A stretch of 37,773 nt of DNA from Clostridium sp. Its GTDB lineage: Bacteria; Bacillota; Clostridia; Clostridiales; Clostridiaceae. The translations under genes were made by a program, and so were the position numbers. Under the pieces are notes generated by a model, which had not been told where the DNA came from, made no database searches, and saw only the letters and a program-made list of their open reading frames with translations. The stretch is taken from contig NZ_JAPFDR010000032.1 of the NCBI RefSeq assembly GCF_026168755.1, forward strand, positions 1 to 37,773. Reading direction: 5' to 3'. Below, piece by piece: positions 8,804 through 18,569 of the stretch (position 1 is the first letter of the stretch; each line of letters begins with the position of its first letter).

Positions 8804-11239
8804 TTAGTCTATTCTATAATTAACAAATCCAATATTCATTTCATTATTATCGCTAGCTAACTCATACTTATTATTAATATTATTTTCCCAAGTAACTGAA
8901 TAATTAAATTCAATAAATCCACCTAGTGATGCCTTAAAATTAGTTTCCCAAATGTTATTCATCACCCATGAATATAACTCGTATTCCTTAGGATTAGTAT
9001 AATCCTTATGATAAAGCTTTTTAGCATTTTCATATTGTAATTTTGAAGTATATATCAATGATGAATCTGGCATAGAAATACTAATTCCATAGCTATCTTC
9101 CAATAATCCTACTCCATCTTGAACCAAGTTATAATCACAGTTTGTCCCTAATAATTGATCCTTTTTAACTTGTATTACAGCTCCTGTTTTTTCACAGAAT
9201 AAGTCCATCTTTTTATTATTTAAAGCAAATGGTAAAGCAATAAATACACTTTCAGGATTCCATTCACTTTCCTTATTCATCATTACAACTACATCAACTT
9301 TATTCATTTCATTGTATACCTTTAATACAACTCTTATAACTTTGATACCTTCTAACTCTAAATCAAAAGTTATCTTTCCATAAACATCTCCAATTTCACT
9401 AATCTTAACATCCTTAATTTTAGGATAGAAAACTTCATGATTTGAACCTCTCATATTACGGCCTAATGCACGTACTGCAAATTGATCACTAGTTGTTTGT
9501 CCCTTAGCTTTAGTTAATTCATATATTGGCATAAAAGCTCCAACTTTTGATGTATTATCAAATAATTCTACCCCATTAACCTTATCAAACCAGCCAATAA
9601 TTCCTCTTTCTCTATCCCAAGAAATCTTCACGTGCTTATTTTCATAAACATTGTCATATTTAATAACTTCTCTAGGATCATCATATAAAAATATGTCATC
9701 ACATCTTTGTACACAATAAGATTGATTTTTTATCTTTAAATACTCTATTGGATTTTCTTCTATATTAATAAATAATGTACGTTCTTCCTTAGGCTCTAAA
9801 GTTAAAACGCAATTAACGCATATTCCACCTGGATGCTCTTCAAATTGTGATTTGTACTTATTATTATTTTCATCCTTAACTACATATGTCTTATTAGACT
9901 TTTCCCAAGGGTCTAATGCTAACTTAACACACTCAGTAACTTTTCTATTATGTGGATTAACAACTTTGTACTTTAATGGGCGATCTGGCTTTAAACTATT
10001 CATACCTTTTGCTTCTAAGACTTTTATATAATTTCTCATTGCAACTTCATGAGCCTTAATTGCATATCCTGACTTTTTACAATCTAATAAATTAACAAAT
10101 GAATTCCATGGATCTACTACAGATGAATAATGTCCCCATGTATGTTCTGCATAAAGCATTAGCATATCTTCACACTGACTTACTAATTTATCATCACTAA
10201 TCTTTGAATCCTCATCTAATAATTTAGTAGTATTTAAAACTCGTTGTGCCTCTTTATATATCTTTAAATCATGTGGTGTACTACCTACTCCGAAAGACCA
10301 CCAATCTGGCCAATCTCCACTATAAGTTGGTATTTCAGCATTGTCATTTTTAACTCTATCAAATACTTCATCTAAAGTAGCCATCTTAAATGTTACTTCT
10401 TCACCAAATTTTTCATTCCACCAATTAACAAAGTCAACTATCTCTTTATTGGGAGATCCATTATCAGTAGATATTCCAAGAATAGTGATTGGAATAAAGT
10501 TATATTCATAATTTTGATCTTCTAGTGATTTTAAGAACCTAAACATTCTAATTTCACCATATTCTTTACGCTTGTCTTGAGTAAAAGTTGCTTGTAAATC
10601 ATCTCTATGAACATATGATGCTGTTGCAGTTTTTACTATTCCAAACTCATTTCCAAATTGATAATGCTCACCATTCCAAACTAATATCTTATTACCCTTT
10701 TCTGATTCCCAGTAGAAAGGTCCATGCTTTCTAAATAGGGGATACATACCATGATGCGTATGTACACATGATAATAAATTTTCAATTCCATTTTCTTTTA
10801 ATGCATCAATATACCCATAGGAATATCCATTTATATCTGCAGTCATAGCTGATTTAATTTCTTTATTTATGCTCTTTCCATAATCAACAGACTTCTTAAT
10901 TTGATTTTTCAATATCTTCTCATCAACCAATTCAGTCATGTTCAAATAATTACCTGTAACTTCTATACTTCCATTTTTCACACAAACTTCAAAACGCTTC
11001 TTCCATTCATCGTCAACTTCTTTTAAGAACTGCTCTACAGCCCAAAATGCTTCGCATACCCAAACAAATTCATTTTCTCTATTATCTGCTCTTAAGGATT
11101 CTGCAATTTCAATGGCTTGCTTTATAAAATTCACATGATAAAATTCAATTATCTCTTGGCTGTGAGTATAACCTATATCTGTATGTGAATGATGTACTAA
11201 AAGAACTTCCCACTTTCTATTTAATTTATTTTTTGACAT
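8804..11239 (-). CDS. Divergent GH38-type alpha-mannosidase
   Basis: A retaining, zinc-dependent exo-alpha-mannosidase is predicted, acting in the cytoplasm since no signal peptide exists (MSKNKLNRKW start). The N-terminal catalytic domain begins with VLLVHHSHTDIGYTHSQE; SHTDIGYT corresponds to the GH38 metal motif THIDVAW, with H19 and D21 as ligands. AMTADINGYSYGYIDALKENG (131-151) is the counterpart of LPDVFGYSAALPQIL, with D135 as likely nucleophile. The later half (about 480-811) has the beta-sandwich character of the family. At 811 residues it is normal length, but the motifs differ clearly from the second GH38 gene of the window, so a different linkage or substrate is likely. ATG 11239 has an AAGGGGGA ribosome site. 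It is the first gene of the operon with the isomerase and the ROK kinase, and divergent from the AraC regulator, which probably controls it. Confidence 0.85.
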   Translation of the reverse strand: MSKNKLNRKWEVLLVHHSHTDIGYTHSQEIIEFYHVNFIKQAIEIAESLRADNRENEFVWVCEAFWAVEQFLKEVDDEWKKRFEVCVKNGSIEVTGNYLNMTELVDEKILKNQIKKSVDYGKSINKEIKSAMTADINGYSYGYIDALKENGIENLLSCVHTHHGMYPLFRKHGPFYWESEKGNKILVWNGEHYQFGNEFGIVKTATASYVHRDDLQATFTQDKRKEYGEIRMFRFLKSLEDQNYEYNFIPITILGISTDNGSPNKEIVDFVNWWNEKFGEEVTFKMATLDEVFDRVKNDNAEIPTYSGDWPDWWSFGVGSTPHDLKIYKEAQRVLNTTKLLDEDSKISDDKLVSQCEDMLMLYAEHTWGHYSSVVDPWNSFVNLLDCKKSGYAIKAHEVAMRNYIKVLEAKGMNSLKPDRPLKYKVVNPHNRKVTECVKLALDPWEKSNKTYVVKDENNNKYKSQFEEHPGGICVNCVLTLEPKEERTLFINIEENPIEYLKIKNQSYCVQRCDDIFLYDDPREVIKYDNVYENKHVKISWDRERGIIGWFDKVNGVELFDNTSKVGAFMPIYELTKAKGQTTSDQFAVRALGRNMRGSNHEVFYPKIKDVKISEIGDVYGKITFDLELEGIKVIRVVLKVYNEMNKVDVVVMMNKESEWNPESVFIALPFALNNKKMDLFCEKTGAVIQVKKDQLLGTNCDYNLVQDGVGLLEDSYGISISMPDSSLIYTSKLQYENAKKLYHKDYTNPKEYELYSWVMNNIWETNFKASLGGFIEFNYSVTWENNINNKYELASDNNEMNIGFVNYRID

Positions 11240-11329
11240 TTTATAATCCCCCTTATAAATACAAATTCAATATAACAATTCTTAATTTAATGAAATTTTT
11301 ATAGATATTTTCTGCTTAATTAACATTGT

Positions 11330-11358
11330 ACAATATCGAAATTATATAATAATATCAA
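11330..11358 (-). promoter_or_regulatory. Candidate promoter of the GH38-isomerase-ROK operon
   Basis: On the minus strand TTGATA (11358-11353) is separated by 17 bases from TATTGT (11335-11330). The -10 overlaps the perfect palindrome ATTGTACAAT (11325-11334), a possible regulator site. This would give a leader of about 85 bases. The whole divergent gap 11240-11620 (381 bases) is AT-rich and contains no ORF or structured RNA that I can see. Confidence 0.4.
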
Positions 11359-11468
11359 TGCATTATAAGACTTAATCAATATTGTATATAAGCAATAATT
11401 AAATATATCTTATACCTAAATTATAGGCTAAAATTAAATTTTCCAAATTGCAAATTAAGAATAAAAAT

Positions 11469-11497
11469 TTGACTTATTCTGAAATAAATATTATGGC
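11469..11497 (+). promoter_or_regulatory. Candidate promoter of the AraC regulator gene
   Basis: TTGACT (11469-11474), then 17 bases, then TATGGC (11492-11497). The -35 is good and the -10 is poor, as is common for activator-dependent promoters. The leader would be about 120 bases and ends in the strong ribosome site ATAGGAGGATTG. Confidence 0.35.
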
Positions 11498-11620
11498 AAA
11501 ATAATTTTATATCATTAAATTTAAATCTATACTGGATATATGATTTTAAGAGAAAATCTATGTTAAAAGCTTGTAATATAAAGTGAATAACTATAGATAA
11601 ATTTATAGGAGGATTGTTAT

Positions 11621-12523
11621 ATGGATATTAATAAATTTTATGTTTTTAATTTACTTTCTAAAATAATAGTAAAAGAAGCTATAGGTCCATTTATAATAAC
11701 TATAGCTCCAGTTAGTTTATGCAAATTTGATAATCTTTCTCCAACTAACAGACTTCATAGTCATAAGTGCTATGAACTTTGCTTTATCGTTGATGGTTCT
11801 GGAGAATATGTTCATGATAATACTGTATATGAAATAAAAAAGGGGGATGTTATTATATCCAACCCCAAAAGTAGTCATGAAATACGACTTTGCAATAAAT
11901 GTGATTCCTCTAATTCCTCTACCTTACATTTAATTTTCTTCAATGTTAATATCGAATGTGTAGAACAATATTATGATTTTCACTTAAATACTTATGAAGA
12001 AAAAATGATAGCATCATTTTTAGAAAACCATAAAATCCTGCTTAGTAATTATGATTATATCTTTTCTTATATTAATTTTTTATTAGATAGCACAAATTCA
12101 AAGATAAGCAATTATGGTGTGTACAATATGATTAAAAATATAGTTCTTGAATCTCTTTTTGAGTTATGTACTAATAAAGATATTGTTAATTTTAACACTA
12201 ATAATTATTCTGATGATTTTAATAATCTATTGATGTATATAGAAAGTAATTTGGATAGACCTTTAACTATGCAGGATATGTCAGAATTTTTATTTACTTC
12301 TGAAAGGAATATTCATTATATGTTTAGTAAATATCTTAATTTAACACCTAAGCAATATATTAATTCTAGGAAAATTAATCTTGCTAAAGTTTATTTAAAA
12401 ATGAATTATAAGGTTAGTGATGTTTCTTCCTTAATTGGAATAAATGATATTAGTCAATTTAGTAGGTTATTTAAAAAATATTGTGGGATTTCTCCTAAGA
12501 GCTTTCAAAACCCTGAAGTTTAA
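11621..12523 (+). CDS. AraC-family transcriptional regulator with N-terminal cupin sensor
   Basis: DNA-binding regulator of 300 residues, predicted to sense a sugar and activate the adjacent operons. Residues about 40-95 form a cupin-like sensor with LHSHKCYELCFIVDGSGEY and IKKGDVIISNPKSSHEI. The last 100 residues carry the two AraC helix-turn-helix motifs: LTMQDMSEFLFTSERNIHYM, and VSDVSSLIGINDISQFSRLF followed by the family end KKYCGISPKSF. It has an excellent GGAGG ribosome site 8 bases before the ATG. It is the only plus-strand gene in the glycan locus and is divergent from the GH38 operon, with a 381-base shared control region. On its other side it converges with the GH20 gene. The inducer cannot be told from sequence; a mannose- or GlcNAc-containing oligosaccharide is the obvious guess. 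Confidence 0.9.
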   Translation: MDINKFYVFNLLSKIIVKEAIGPFIITIAPVSLCKFDNLSPTNRLHSHKCYELCFIVDGSGEYVHDNTVYEIKKGDVIISNPKSSHEIRLCNKCDSSNSSTLHLIFFNVNIECVEQYYDFHLNTYEEKMIASFLENHKILLSNYDYIFSYINFLLDSTNSKISNYGVYNMIKNIVLESLFELCTNKDIVNFNTNNYSDDFNNLLMYIESNLDRPLTMQDMSEFLFTSERNIHYMFSKYLNLTPKQYINSRKINLAKVYLKMNYKVSDVSSLIGINDISQFSRLFKKYCGISPKSFQNPEV

Positions 12524-12586
12524 TCCCACCGCTTTTAAATATTACTGCATTATACTATAAGTTATTTATTAATTAATCCTGTTAAT

Positions 12587-12820
12587 TTCTGTTATATTTA
12601 AATGTTGTTACTTCTTTAATTATTTTATCTTTCTTACTGTTATAGAAAATTGTTGTTATGTAAATCATAGCTTTTTATCAACAACGACTTTCTATAACAG
12701 ATATTAAATTTTTTAATTATTATACTTATAATTTAACATCAACATTTTGGTATAACAGAAACTTATAGATTTTTATTATGATACTTATAATCAATTACCA
12801 ACATTCTTCTATAACATGTT
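12587..12820. repeat. Block of five degenerate inverted/direct repeats (about 58-bp spacing) between convergent genes
   Basis: The core CTGTTATA-(5 to 9)-TGTTGTT occurs twice on the plus strand (about 12589 and 12637). Its reverse complement CAACA-(6 to 9)-TATAACA occurs three times (TATAACA at 12693, 12751 and 12810, spaced 58 and 59 bases). The last two reverse copies also share ACTTATAAT upstream, so the units are longer than the core. The forward and reverse copies can pair as nested hairpins; the inner one, CTGTTATAGAAA with TTTCTATAACAG, is perfect. It fills nearly the whole 298-base gap between the AraC and GH20 stops. It may end both transcripts, although no classical T-run follows. 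Confidence 0.7.
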
Positions 12821-12821
12821 A

Positions 12822-14678
12822 TCATACCCCTCTCAAGTACTTACATATATATTGTATAACTTCTCTTATTCTATATAATTCACTTTCTTTATTTCTCATC
12901 CTCCATACCCTTGAATAATCATAGAACCAAACTTCGATATCTTCAGCTAATTTCTTAGGTTCATAAATTAACTTACTACTTTCCTTACCTAAATCATATT
13001 TCATAACAGTTATAAAGAATTTATTAAATAGTCCCATTCCTTCAGTTGCAATTACGAGCTCTTGAATATCATATTTATTTTCTATATCCTTTAACAAGCT
13101 TATTAATTCATCTTCTACCTTGCAAGCCATCTTATATTCATTTTCCAAATACTCTACATCAAATGTTTCTAATTTCCCCTTTAAAGTACCATATCTTTCC
13201 TTAAAAGCTACGACCTCTTCCCATCTAATTTCATGATTCTTTGTTAAATCATTTAATAATGAAACTACTTTAAGTGATTTATCTCCATATTCAATTCTAG
13301 ATATTGCCTTATATATTTGTGTAAAATCACCCTCTAAATTATTACTTGTTTCATCATTAGGATTCCATGATAATGCTGCACCATATATCATTCCTGGCAT
13401 TGAACTTGCTAGTAAGTTTATATGTCCAAAATCTCCCCAATCTGTATTTAATACTCCAGCAGCATTATATTTCACTCCATAATTAATCATTCTTCTTATA
13501 TTTTCAAAGGCTTTATCCATATAGCTAACAAGTTGATTCCAACTTCCTACTCCTGGAGAAACATATTGCTCTCTTTTAACTTCTGACATTATTCTAGTTT
13601 TCTCTTCCGTTACCTCATTAGAATAATCCCAATTTAAACAAATTAAGTCATCTGGTACTTCATTTAATAAATCAGTATGTCTTAATATTACATCTCCCCA
13701 GAACATTACTGTTTTATCATATTTTTTAACAATTGATATAACCTTATTTAAAAAGTCTACATATAACTTTCCCTCACCTATTTTATCTGCCTTTGCCTTA
13801 CTTTTTCCTTTTCCTAAATCAAATGTTTCATCTCCACAAATATTAAACTTCTTTGAAGTAAATAGTGGTATAAATTGTTCTAACATATTTTCTACTAACT
13901 TTAAACTTTCTTCATTACTTACATCTAAAGTATGATGGGCCATTCTTTCATAAAATGAATATTCATCTTCCTCCATTCCATCCATTTCACATAGGTTGCA
14001 GAATGATTTTGTACGAAGCACTTCATATAGGTGACCAAATGTTGATAAAGATGGTATCAACTCTACATTTCTCTTTTTACAGTACATATCTAATATTAAT
14101 ATTTCTTCTGAAGTTAATGGATCCTTGTCTATCCATACCTCACTCATTCCTTTAAATGCAAAGGTATGCTCAATATACAACTGAATTTGATTTATTTTAT
14201 AAAAAGATGCTTTATCTACTAATTGTTTTAGTGTTTCTAGTGTTGGTACCTTACCTCTAGTTGTATCATGGAAAAATCCACGGTTTTTAAAATATGGTTT
14301 ATCTTCTATTTCTAAGCTTCTAATTGAATTACTACTTTGTTTTAATACTTGTTTCAATGTTTGAATTGCATAAAATATTCCTGAATCAAAGGTCGCTATT
14401 ATTTCAATTGAATCATTATTTATAATTAATTTATATTCTTCATTTTCCATTCCATCAATCTTAATTATGTTTATGGAATTTTTTAAGGCAGTATTGTTTA
14501 TGTTTTTGCTTATAGCTAGTTTAAGTCCAAAATTGTCTTTAATTTCTTTTTGTAACTCTATGGCACAATCTAACTCATAAAAATTACAAGCATATGATAG
14601 ATTAATTTTTGTTTCTCTTTTTAATTTAAAATATCCTTCTTTTTCTCTATACTCTTTAGGCCTAGGTATTAAATACAT
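12822..14678 (-). CDS. Cytoplasmic GH20 beta-N-acetylhexosaminidase
   Basis: Removes terminal beta-linked GlcNAc or GalNAc by substrate-assisted catalysis. The N-terminal region (about 1-125) is the small GH20b domain, beginning YLIPRPKEY. The barrel follows with FFHDTTRGKVPTLETLKQLV (136-155), IPSLSTFGHLYEVLR (208-222) and the catalytic pair in FNICGDETFDLG (D283, E284). Further on, FWGDVILRH and LNTDWGDFGHIN hold substrate-pocket aromatics. There is no signal peptide, and the length (618) and domain order match the intracellular GH20C enzyme of the pneumococcal N-glycan locus. ATG has GGGAGGA 5 bases upstream. It is the last gene of the GH3-GH85-GH20 group, 72 bases and a hairpin after the GH85 stop. 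Its natural substrate may be the GlcNAc of trimmed complex-type arms or of released glycan ends. Confidence 0.92.
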   Translation of the reverse strand: MYLIPRPKEYREKEGYFKLKRETKINLSYACNFYELDCAIELQKEIKDNFGLKLAISKNINNTALKNSINIIKIDGMENEEYKLIINNDSIEIIATFDSGIFYAIQTLKQVLKQSSNSIRSLEIEDKPYFKNRGFFHDTTRGKVPTLETLKQLVDKASFYKINQIQLYIEHTFAFKGMSEVWIDKDPLTSEEILILDMYCKKRNVELIPSLSTFGHLYEVLRTKSFCNLCEMDGMEEDEYSFYERMAHHTLDVSNEESLKLVENMLEQFIPLFTSKKFNICGDETFDLGKGKSKAKADKIGEGKLYVDFLNKVISIVKKYDKTVMFWGDVILRHTDLLNEVPDDLICLNWDYSNEVTEEKTRIMSEVKREQYVSPGVGSWNQLVSYMDKAFENIRRMINYGVKYNAAGVLNTDWGDFGHINLLASSMPGMIYGAALSWNPNDETSNNLEGDFTQIYKAISRIEYGDKSLKVVSLLNDLTKNHEIRWEEVVAFKERYGTLKGKLETFDVEYLENEYKMACKVEDELISLLKDIENKYDIQELVIATEGMGLFNKFFITVMKYDLGKESSKLIYEPKKLAEDIEVWFYDYSRVWRMRNKESELYRIREVIQYICKYLRGV

Positions 14679-14698
14679 AATGCTCCTCCCATATATAC

Positions 14699-14733
14699 CT
14701 TAGGGGAAAGGGATTAACTCACCTTCCCCTAAG
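14699..14733 (-). other. Intercistronic GC-rich hairpin
   Basis: CTTAGGGGAA with TTCCCCTAAG form a perfect 10-bp stem with a further AGG/CCT step and a loop containing TTAATC. It stands between the GH85 stop and the GH20 ribosome site. No T-run follows on the minus strand, so I read it as a processing or stability stem. The core GGGGAAGGTGAGTTAATCCC resembles the hairpin at 8754-8796. Confidence 0.65.
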
Positions 14734-14750
14734 TAATAATTTAATTTTAA

Positions 14751-17700
14751 TTATTTTTTCTTTCTAATAAACATAGCTCCTACTGCTGACATTATTCCTG
14801 CAACACCTACTGCAAATAATCCTCCTAAATTTCCTGTTTGAGGTAATGATCCACTTGGCTTATTTGGCTTATTCGGTTTTACTTCAACAGAGTTATTATT
14901 TCCATTCCCGTTATTATTTCCATTACTATTTCCGTTTCCATTGTTATTTCCATCTTCATCTGTTGGTGGAACTGGCTCTGTTGGTTTTTCATCATCTGTA
15001 CTTTCTTTTTTCTTTAATGTTAAGTTTAATTCTTCCCTATCAAATGCTTCATCAATAGTTATTTCTTTTAATAAATTATCTGCTTCATAACTAGTTAAGT
15101 TTTCTGAATATTTTACAGCATATACTCCTGGATCTAATTTAATTGAAACCTCCCCTAATTCTCCTGTTGTAATAGTCTCAACTACCTTTTCATCTTTCAT
15201 TATTTCATATATTGCTCCATTAACAGCGTTATTATCTTGATCCTTAACTATTAATGCTAAAGTTCCCTTAGACTCTGCTGATTTATCTTCTTTATAAACA
15301 ACCTTAAACTTAGGTGAAGCTTTCATTCCTTCACGTTTAACTTGAAGTATTATTTCTCCTCCATTTTCACTAAGTAATAATGGCTTTAATACTGTAGATT
15401 CAGCATTATCTGCCACAGGAACGCTTACTTTTGTTGGGAATTCATCTGTATCATTTTCATAGTAGCTTACAATATCACCAGTTTGTAAATCTCCTATTTC
15501 TAATGTTGCATAATATTCTCCATCCACAACTGACCTTGGCTTAACTTCATATTCTGAAATCTTAAATTCTCCCGGTATTTTTGTAGTATCCCAAGCTTCA
15601 TTATCATAAGATACGCTTAATTTTATACTCGCTTCCTTTCCTTCTTCCTTAACTGCGAAGTATATTCTCCCTTCTTCAGTACCAAAGTCTAAATCAGTAA
15701 ACTTAACTTCTCCTGTTGTTTCAGCAACTTTTTTTGCAAATGGTTCTACATCACTTATATTTTTATATAATAATACTTCATATCCAGCTGGAACTTCTTT
15801 AAATAATACTTCATCACTTGCTCCATTATTATTAGTCGCTTTTACTGCATGCATTGGAATATTTTCAGTCATAGGTGTATTTACATCTTCGAATAATTGG
15901 AATTCATATATTCTTATTGCCTTCCATGGAGTTGGACCTGGATCATCTATATACACTCTAAATACTTGTCCCGTTACTGGTTCTGTTAAGTTTCTATCTA
16001 CAATGCCTTCCTCATTATCTTCAACTACATCTACATCTACAAATTCTCCATCTCTTAAAACTTGTAATCTAAACGCTTTAGTATTAGTTAACTTATCTTC
16101 TCCACCAGCTTCTCCATGCATTGTTACCCATCTTTGAATAGTTTTCTCTTCTCCTAAATCTACCTCTAACCATCCTCCGTATATACCTGTAGTTGTACAC
16201 CATTTACTATTATTTTCAACTGTACCATCTACAGCTTTAATAGCTGGTTCACCAGCATTTTCTGAACTTGCCGTAACTTTAGCATTTAAAGCAAAATTCA
16301 CTGGTACTTCTTCATTTGGAACTTCTGTATCATCAGCAGACATATTCCATTTAAATTTTAATGTTTGAGCTTCTCCTCTATTGAAGTTGCCATCAACTGC
16401 TACAACTTCAAAATTAAATGAATCTTCATTATTATATCTATTAAATGGCGATATATAATAAGAATCATTATAAGTAGCTCCTATAAACTCTCTATTTCCA
16501 TCTGGCTTAACTCTATATATCTCGTAGAAGCTTGCTCCATCTACATCTTCCCAATAAATCCTTGCTTCTGCTTTTTGTGCATTATGGAAAAGTTGATCAT
16601 CTAAAGTTATCTTACTTGTTGCAGGTAATACTGTATCCTTGCTACTTTCTTCTACTGATAAACTTCCTATATTTATCTTAAAATCATTTATATCCTCTTC
16701 ACTATCAAATCTTAATGATATTGCTGATATTGTTTTACCAACATAATCACCTAATGAAATTTTAGCTGTATTCCATTCTCCTGGAGTTCCATTTTCTACA
16801 TCTAAGAATTCAAAGTTTTCTTCATGGTAATTATCCCCAAAGCATAATCCCACTTGCATATTATTATTTTCTGATGGTGTTTTATAAGTTATTGTTAATT
16901 CAGTTGTTCCATCAACTATATTTAACTTAGTACTATATAATTTAATATGATTTGGATTATCTGCTTCTAGATTTCCCTCAATAACTAATGAACTTCCTCC
17001 ATTATAAGCATCTGTTCTATCAAAATCTGGAGTTAATTTAGATCCATTTGATTCTACTATCCACCTCCATGTTGGCAAATAATCTTGAAGCGATCTATTA
17101 TTCCATTCTTTTGTTCTTGATACTTCTCCATCAATATAATATTGTTGTCCATGTCCTAAATTGAAGTTTGTTACAAAAGGCAATTCATTAATTGCTGACT
17201 TATCTGCAACATAATTTGCAAGTCCTACCCATTGATCTTCTGTATTTGAATTTGAAGGATCTCCTGAGCCTCCAACCCAGAATTTTTGATCATGTTTATA
17301 AAAATCTTCCATATCTTTAGCCATTGAAAGTGTTGAGTTTGGACAATACATTGCTAATGATAATTTTAATTTACCATCTTCATCTAGTAAATTTTCTACT
17401 GGAAATTTATCGTTATATGCATTTTGTTGAACCTCAACTCCAGCAAATATATCATATTGACTTCTACCAACTTCATTAGCAGTTTTTATACTCATATCTA
17501 CCTTACTTAGTTCAGGAAAAGATGTTGACTCTCTATCCCAATTGTAATTTAAGAAAAATTCATCTGTTACTGTTTTACCATTGTTTTGAAAGAAGCCTAC
17601 ATTTAGTGGATTTAATGAATCTTGATAATTTACAGGTCCTTCAGTAGTCATTGAATCATACCATCCAATTCTTATATTTGGATCTTTTTCATGCATATAT

Positions 17701-18422
17701 GTAAAGAATTCTACCATAAGATCAGCTTCTTCTTTACCACAGCCATAACTTTCTTGATTTATAAACCATCCATCAAATCCATAGAAATTTGTCATTTCAA
17801 TCATTTTATCTGCAACTGGGAAACTACCATCTTCATTTTTAACTAAAAACTCTCTTATTTGTTCAACGTGTCCTTCACCAGGTCCCCATGGGAATCCAAC
17901 TGTTCCTAATACAGGCACACCATTTTTATGACCTGCATCAATTATATCTGCTGTAGGTAGTACAAATATTCCCCTATTTGATCCTCCCCAGTAAACATAA
18001 GAGTCTACATATTGCCAGTATGAGAATGCATATGAACTTTCTATATCTCCACCTTGAGATGGTGCATTATCGATTTGTGGATTTGTTAATGCACAATTCA
18101 TTATTTTTGCATCTGGATTTGCATTTGGATTTACTACTGCACCAGTAAATCTATCCTGTAATTTTATAGTTGCTCTGTTATATCTAGCAGCTTCATCACT
18201 TTCTGGACTCCATTCTAATAATGTTGAAATGCTATATGCATTTCCTGTTGGTTGTAAAGAATTATTTATACTATAACCTTCTACTGTAACATATTCACTA
18301 GCAATTTCTGCAGTTACTGTAGTTGCATATGCTGGAACTAATGATACTCCTATTGATGTTGCAATTAAGCATGCCGCTACTTTTTGCACATGTCTTCTTT
18401 TTCTAAGACTTCTCTTTGCCAT
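14751..18422 (-). CDS. GH85 endo-beta-N-acetylglucosaminidase, cell-wall anchored (copy 1)
   Basis: Cleaves between the two GlcNAc residues of the N-glycan core, outside the cell. A signal peptide covers about 1-33 (basic start, hydrophobic core, VPAYA end). The GH85 barrel (about 60-450) carries FYGFDGWFINQES with the characteristic N222 and E224; a beta-sandwich (about 470-590) and an Fn3-like module (about 600-695) follow. A discoidin/CBM32-like domain lies at about 708-845 (ALNAKVTASS ... WLEVDLGEEKTIQRW), and a SpaA/Cna-B-like domain near 1065-1150. An Asn/Gly linker leads to LPQTG (1193), a hydrophobic stretch and RKKK, a sortase anchor. At 1223 residues it is typical for large surface GH85 enzymes. 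Start ATG with AGGGGGAAG. It lies between GH3 and GH20. It is clearly more distant from the other two GH85 proteins than they are from each other, so a different glycan preference is likely. Confidence 0.95.
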   Translation of the reverse strand: MAKRSLRKRRHVQKVAACLIATSIGVSLVPAYATTVTAEIASEYVTVEGYSINNSLQPTGNAYSISTLLEWSPESDEAARYNRATIKLQDRFTGAVVNPNANPDAKIMNCALTNPQIDNAPSQGGDIESSYAFSYWQYVDSYVYWGGSNRGIFVLPTADIIDAGHKNGVPVLGTVGFPWGPGEGHVEQIREFLVKNEDGSFPVADKMIEMTNFYGFDGWFINQESYGCGKEEADLMVEFFTYMHEKDPNIRIGWYDSMTTEGPVNYQDSLNPLNVGFFQNNGKTVTDEFFLNYNWDRESTSFPELSKVDMSIKTANEVGRSQYDIFAGVEVQQNAYNDKFPVENLLDEDGKLKLSLAMYCPNSTLSMAKDMEDFYKHDQKFWVGGSGDPSNSNTEDQWVGLANYVADKSAINELPFVTNFNLGHGQQYYIDGEVSRTKEWNNRSLQDYLPTWRWIVESNGSKLTPDFDRTDAYNGGSSLVIEGNLEADNPNHIKLYSTKLNIVDGTTELTITYKTPSENNNMQVGLCFGDNYHEENFEFLDVENGTPGEWNTAKISLGDYVGKTISAISLRFDSEEDINDFKINIGSLSVEESSKDTVLPATSKITLDDQLFHNAQKAEARIYWEDVDGASFYEIYRVKPDGNREFIGATYNDSYYISPFNRYNNEDSFNFEVVAVDGNFNRGEAQTLKFKWNMSADDTEVPNEEVPVNFALNAKVTASSENAGEPAIKAVDGTVENNSKWCTTTGIYGGWLEVDLGEEKTIQRWVTMHGEAGGEDKLTNTKAFRLQVLRDGEFVDVDVVEDNEEGIVDRNLTEPVTGQVFRVYIDDPGPTPWKAIRIYEFQLFEDVNTPMTENIPMHAVKATNNNGASDEVLFKEVPAGYEVLLYKNISDVEPFAKKVAETTGEVKFTDLDFGTEEGRIYFAVKEEGKEASIKLSVSYDNEAWDTTKIPGEFKISEYEVKPRSVVDGEYYATLEIGDLQTGDIVSYYENDTDEFPTKVSVPVADNAESTVLKPLLLSENGGEIILQVKREGMKASPKFKVVYKEDKSAESKGTLALIVKDQDNNAVNGAIYEIMKDEKVVETITTGELGEVSIKLDPGVYAVKYSENLTSYEADNLLKEITIDEAFDREELNLTLKKKESTDDEKPTEPVPPTDEDGNNNGNGNSNGNNNGNGNNNSVEVKPNKPNKPSGSLPQTGNLGGLFAVGVAGIMSAVGAMFIRKKK

Positions 18423-18454
18423 TTAAACTTCCCCCTATTTATACCTCTTTATAA

Positions 18455-18484
18455 TCTATAGTTTTTAATTTTTTCTTTTAACAA
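18455..18484 (-). promoter_or_regulatory. Candidate promoter for GH85 copy 1
   Basis: On the minus strand TTGTTA (18484-18479), an 18-base gap, then TATAGA (18460-18455), about 33 bases before the ATG. The 147-base gap to GH3 also holds the AT-only palindrome TTACATAAAATTTTGTAA, which could be a weak terminator. Read-through from GH3 remains possible. Confidence 0.35.
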
Positions 18485-18569
18485 ACTCCCCTCTCTCATA
18501 TACTAATATATTTATTTGATAGCCAGTCATTGTATCATTACAAAATTTTATGTAATTATAACAAGCTTT

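Noticed and set aside
12587..12820. Possible small CRISPR array (repeat units spaced 58-59 bases)
   Set aside because: Repeats are degenerate, occur in both orientations, and the intervening stretches share sequence (ACTTATAAT); no cas genes are near.
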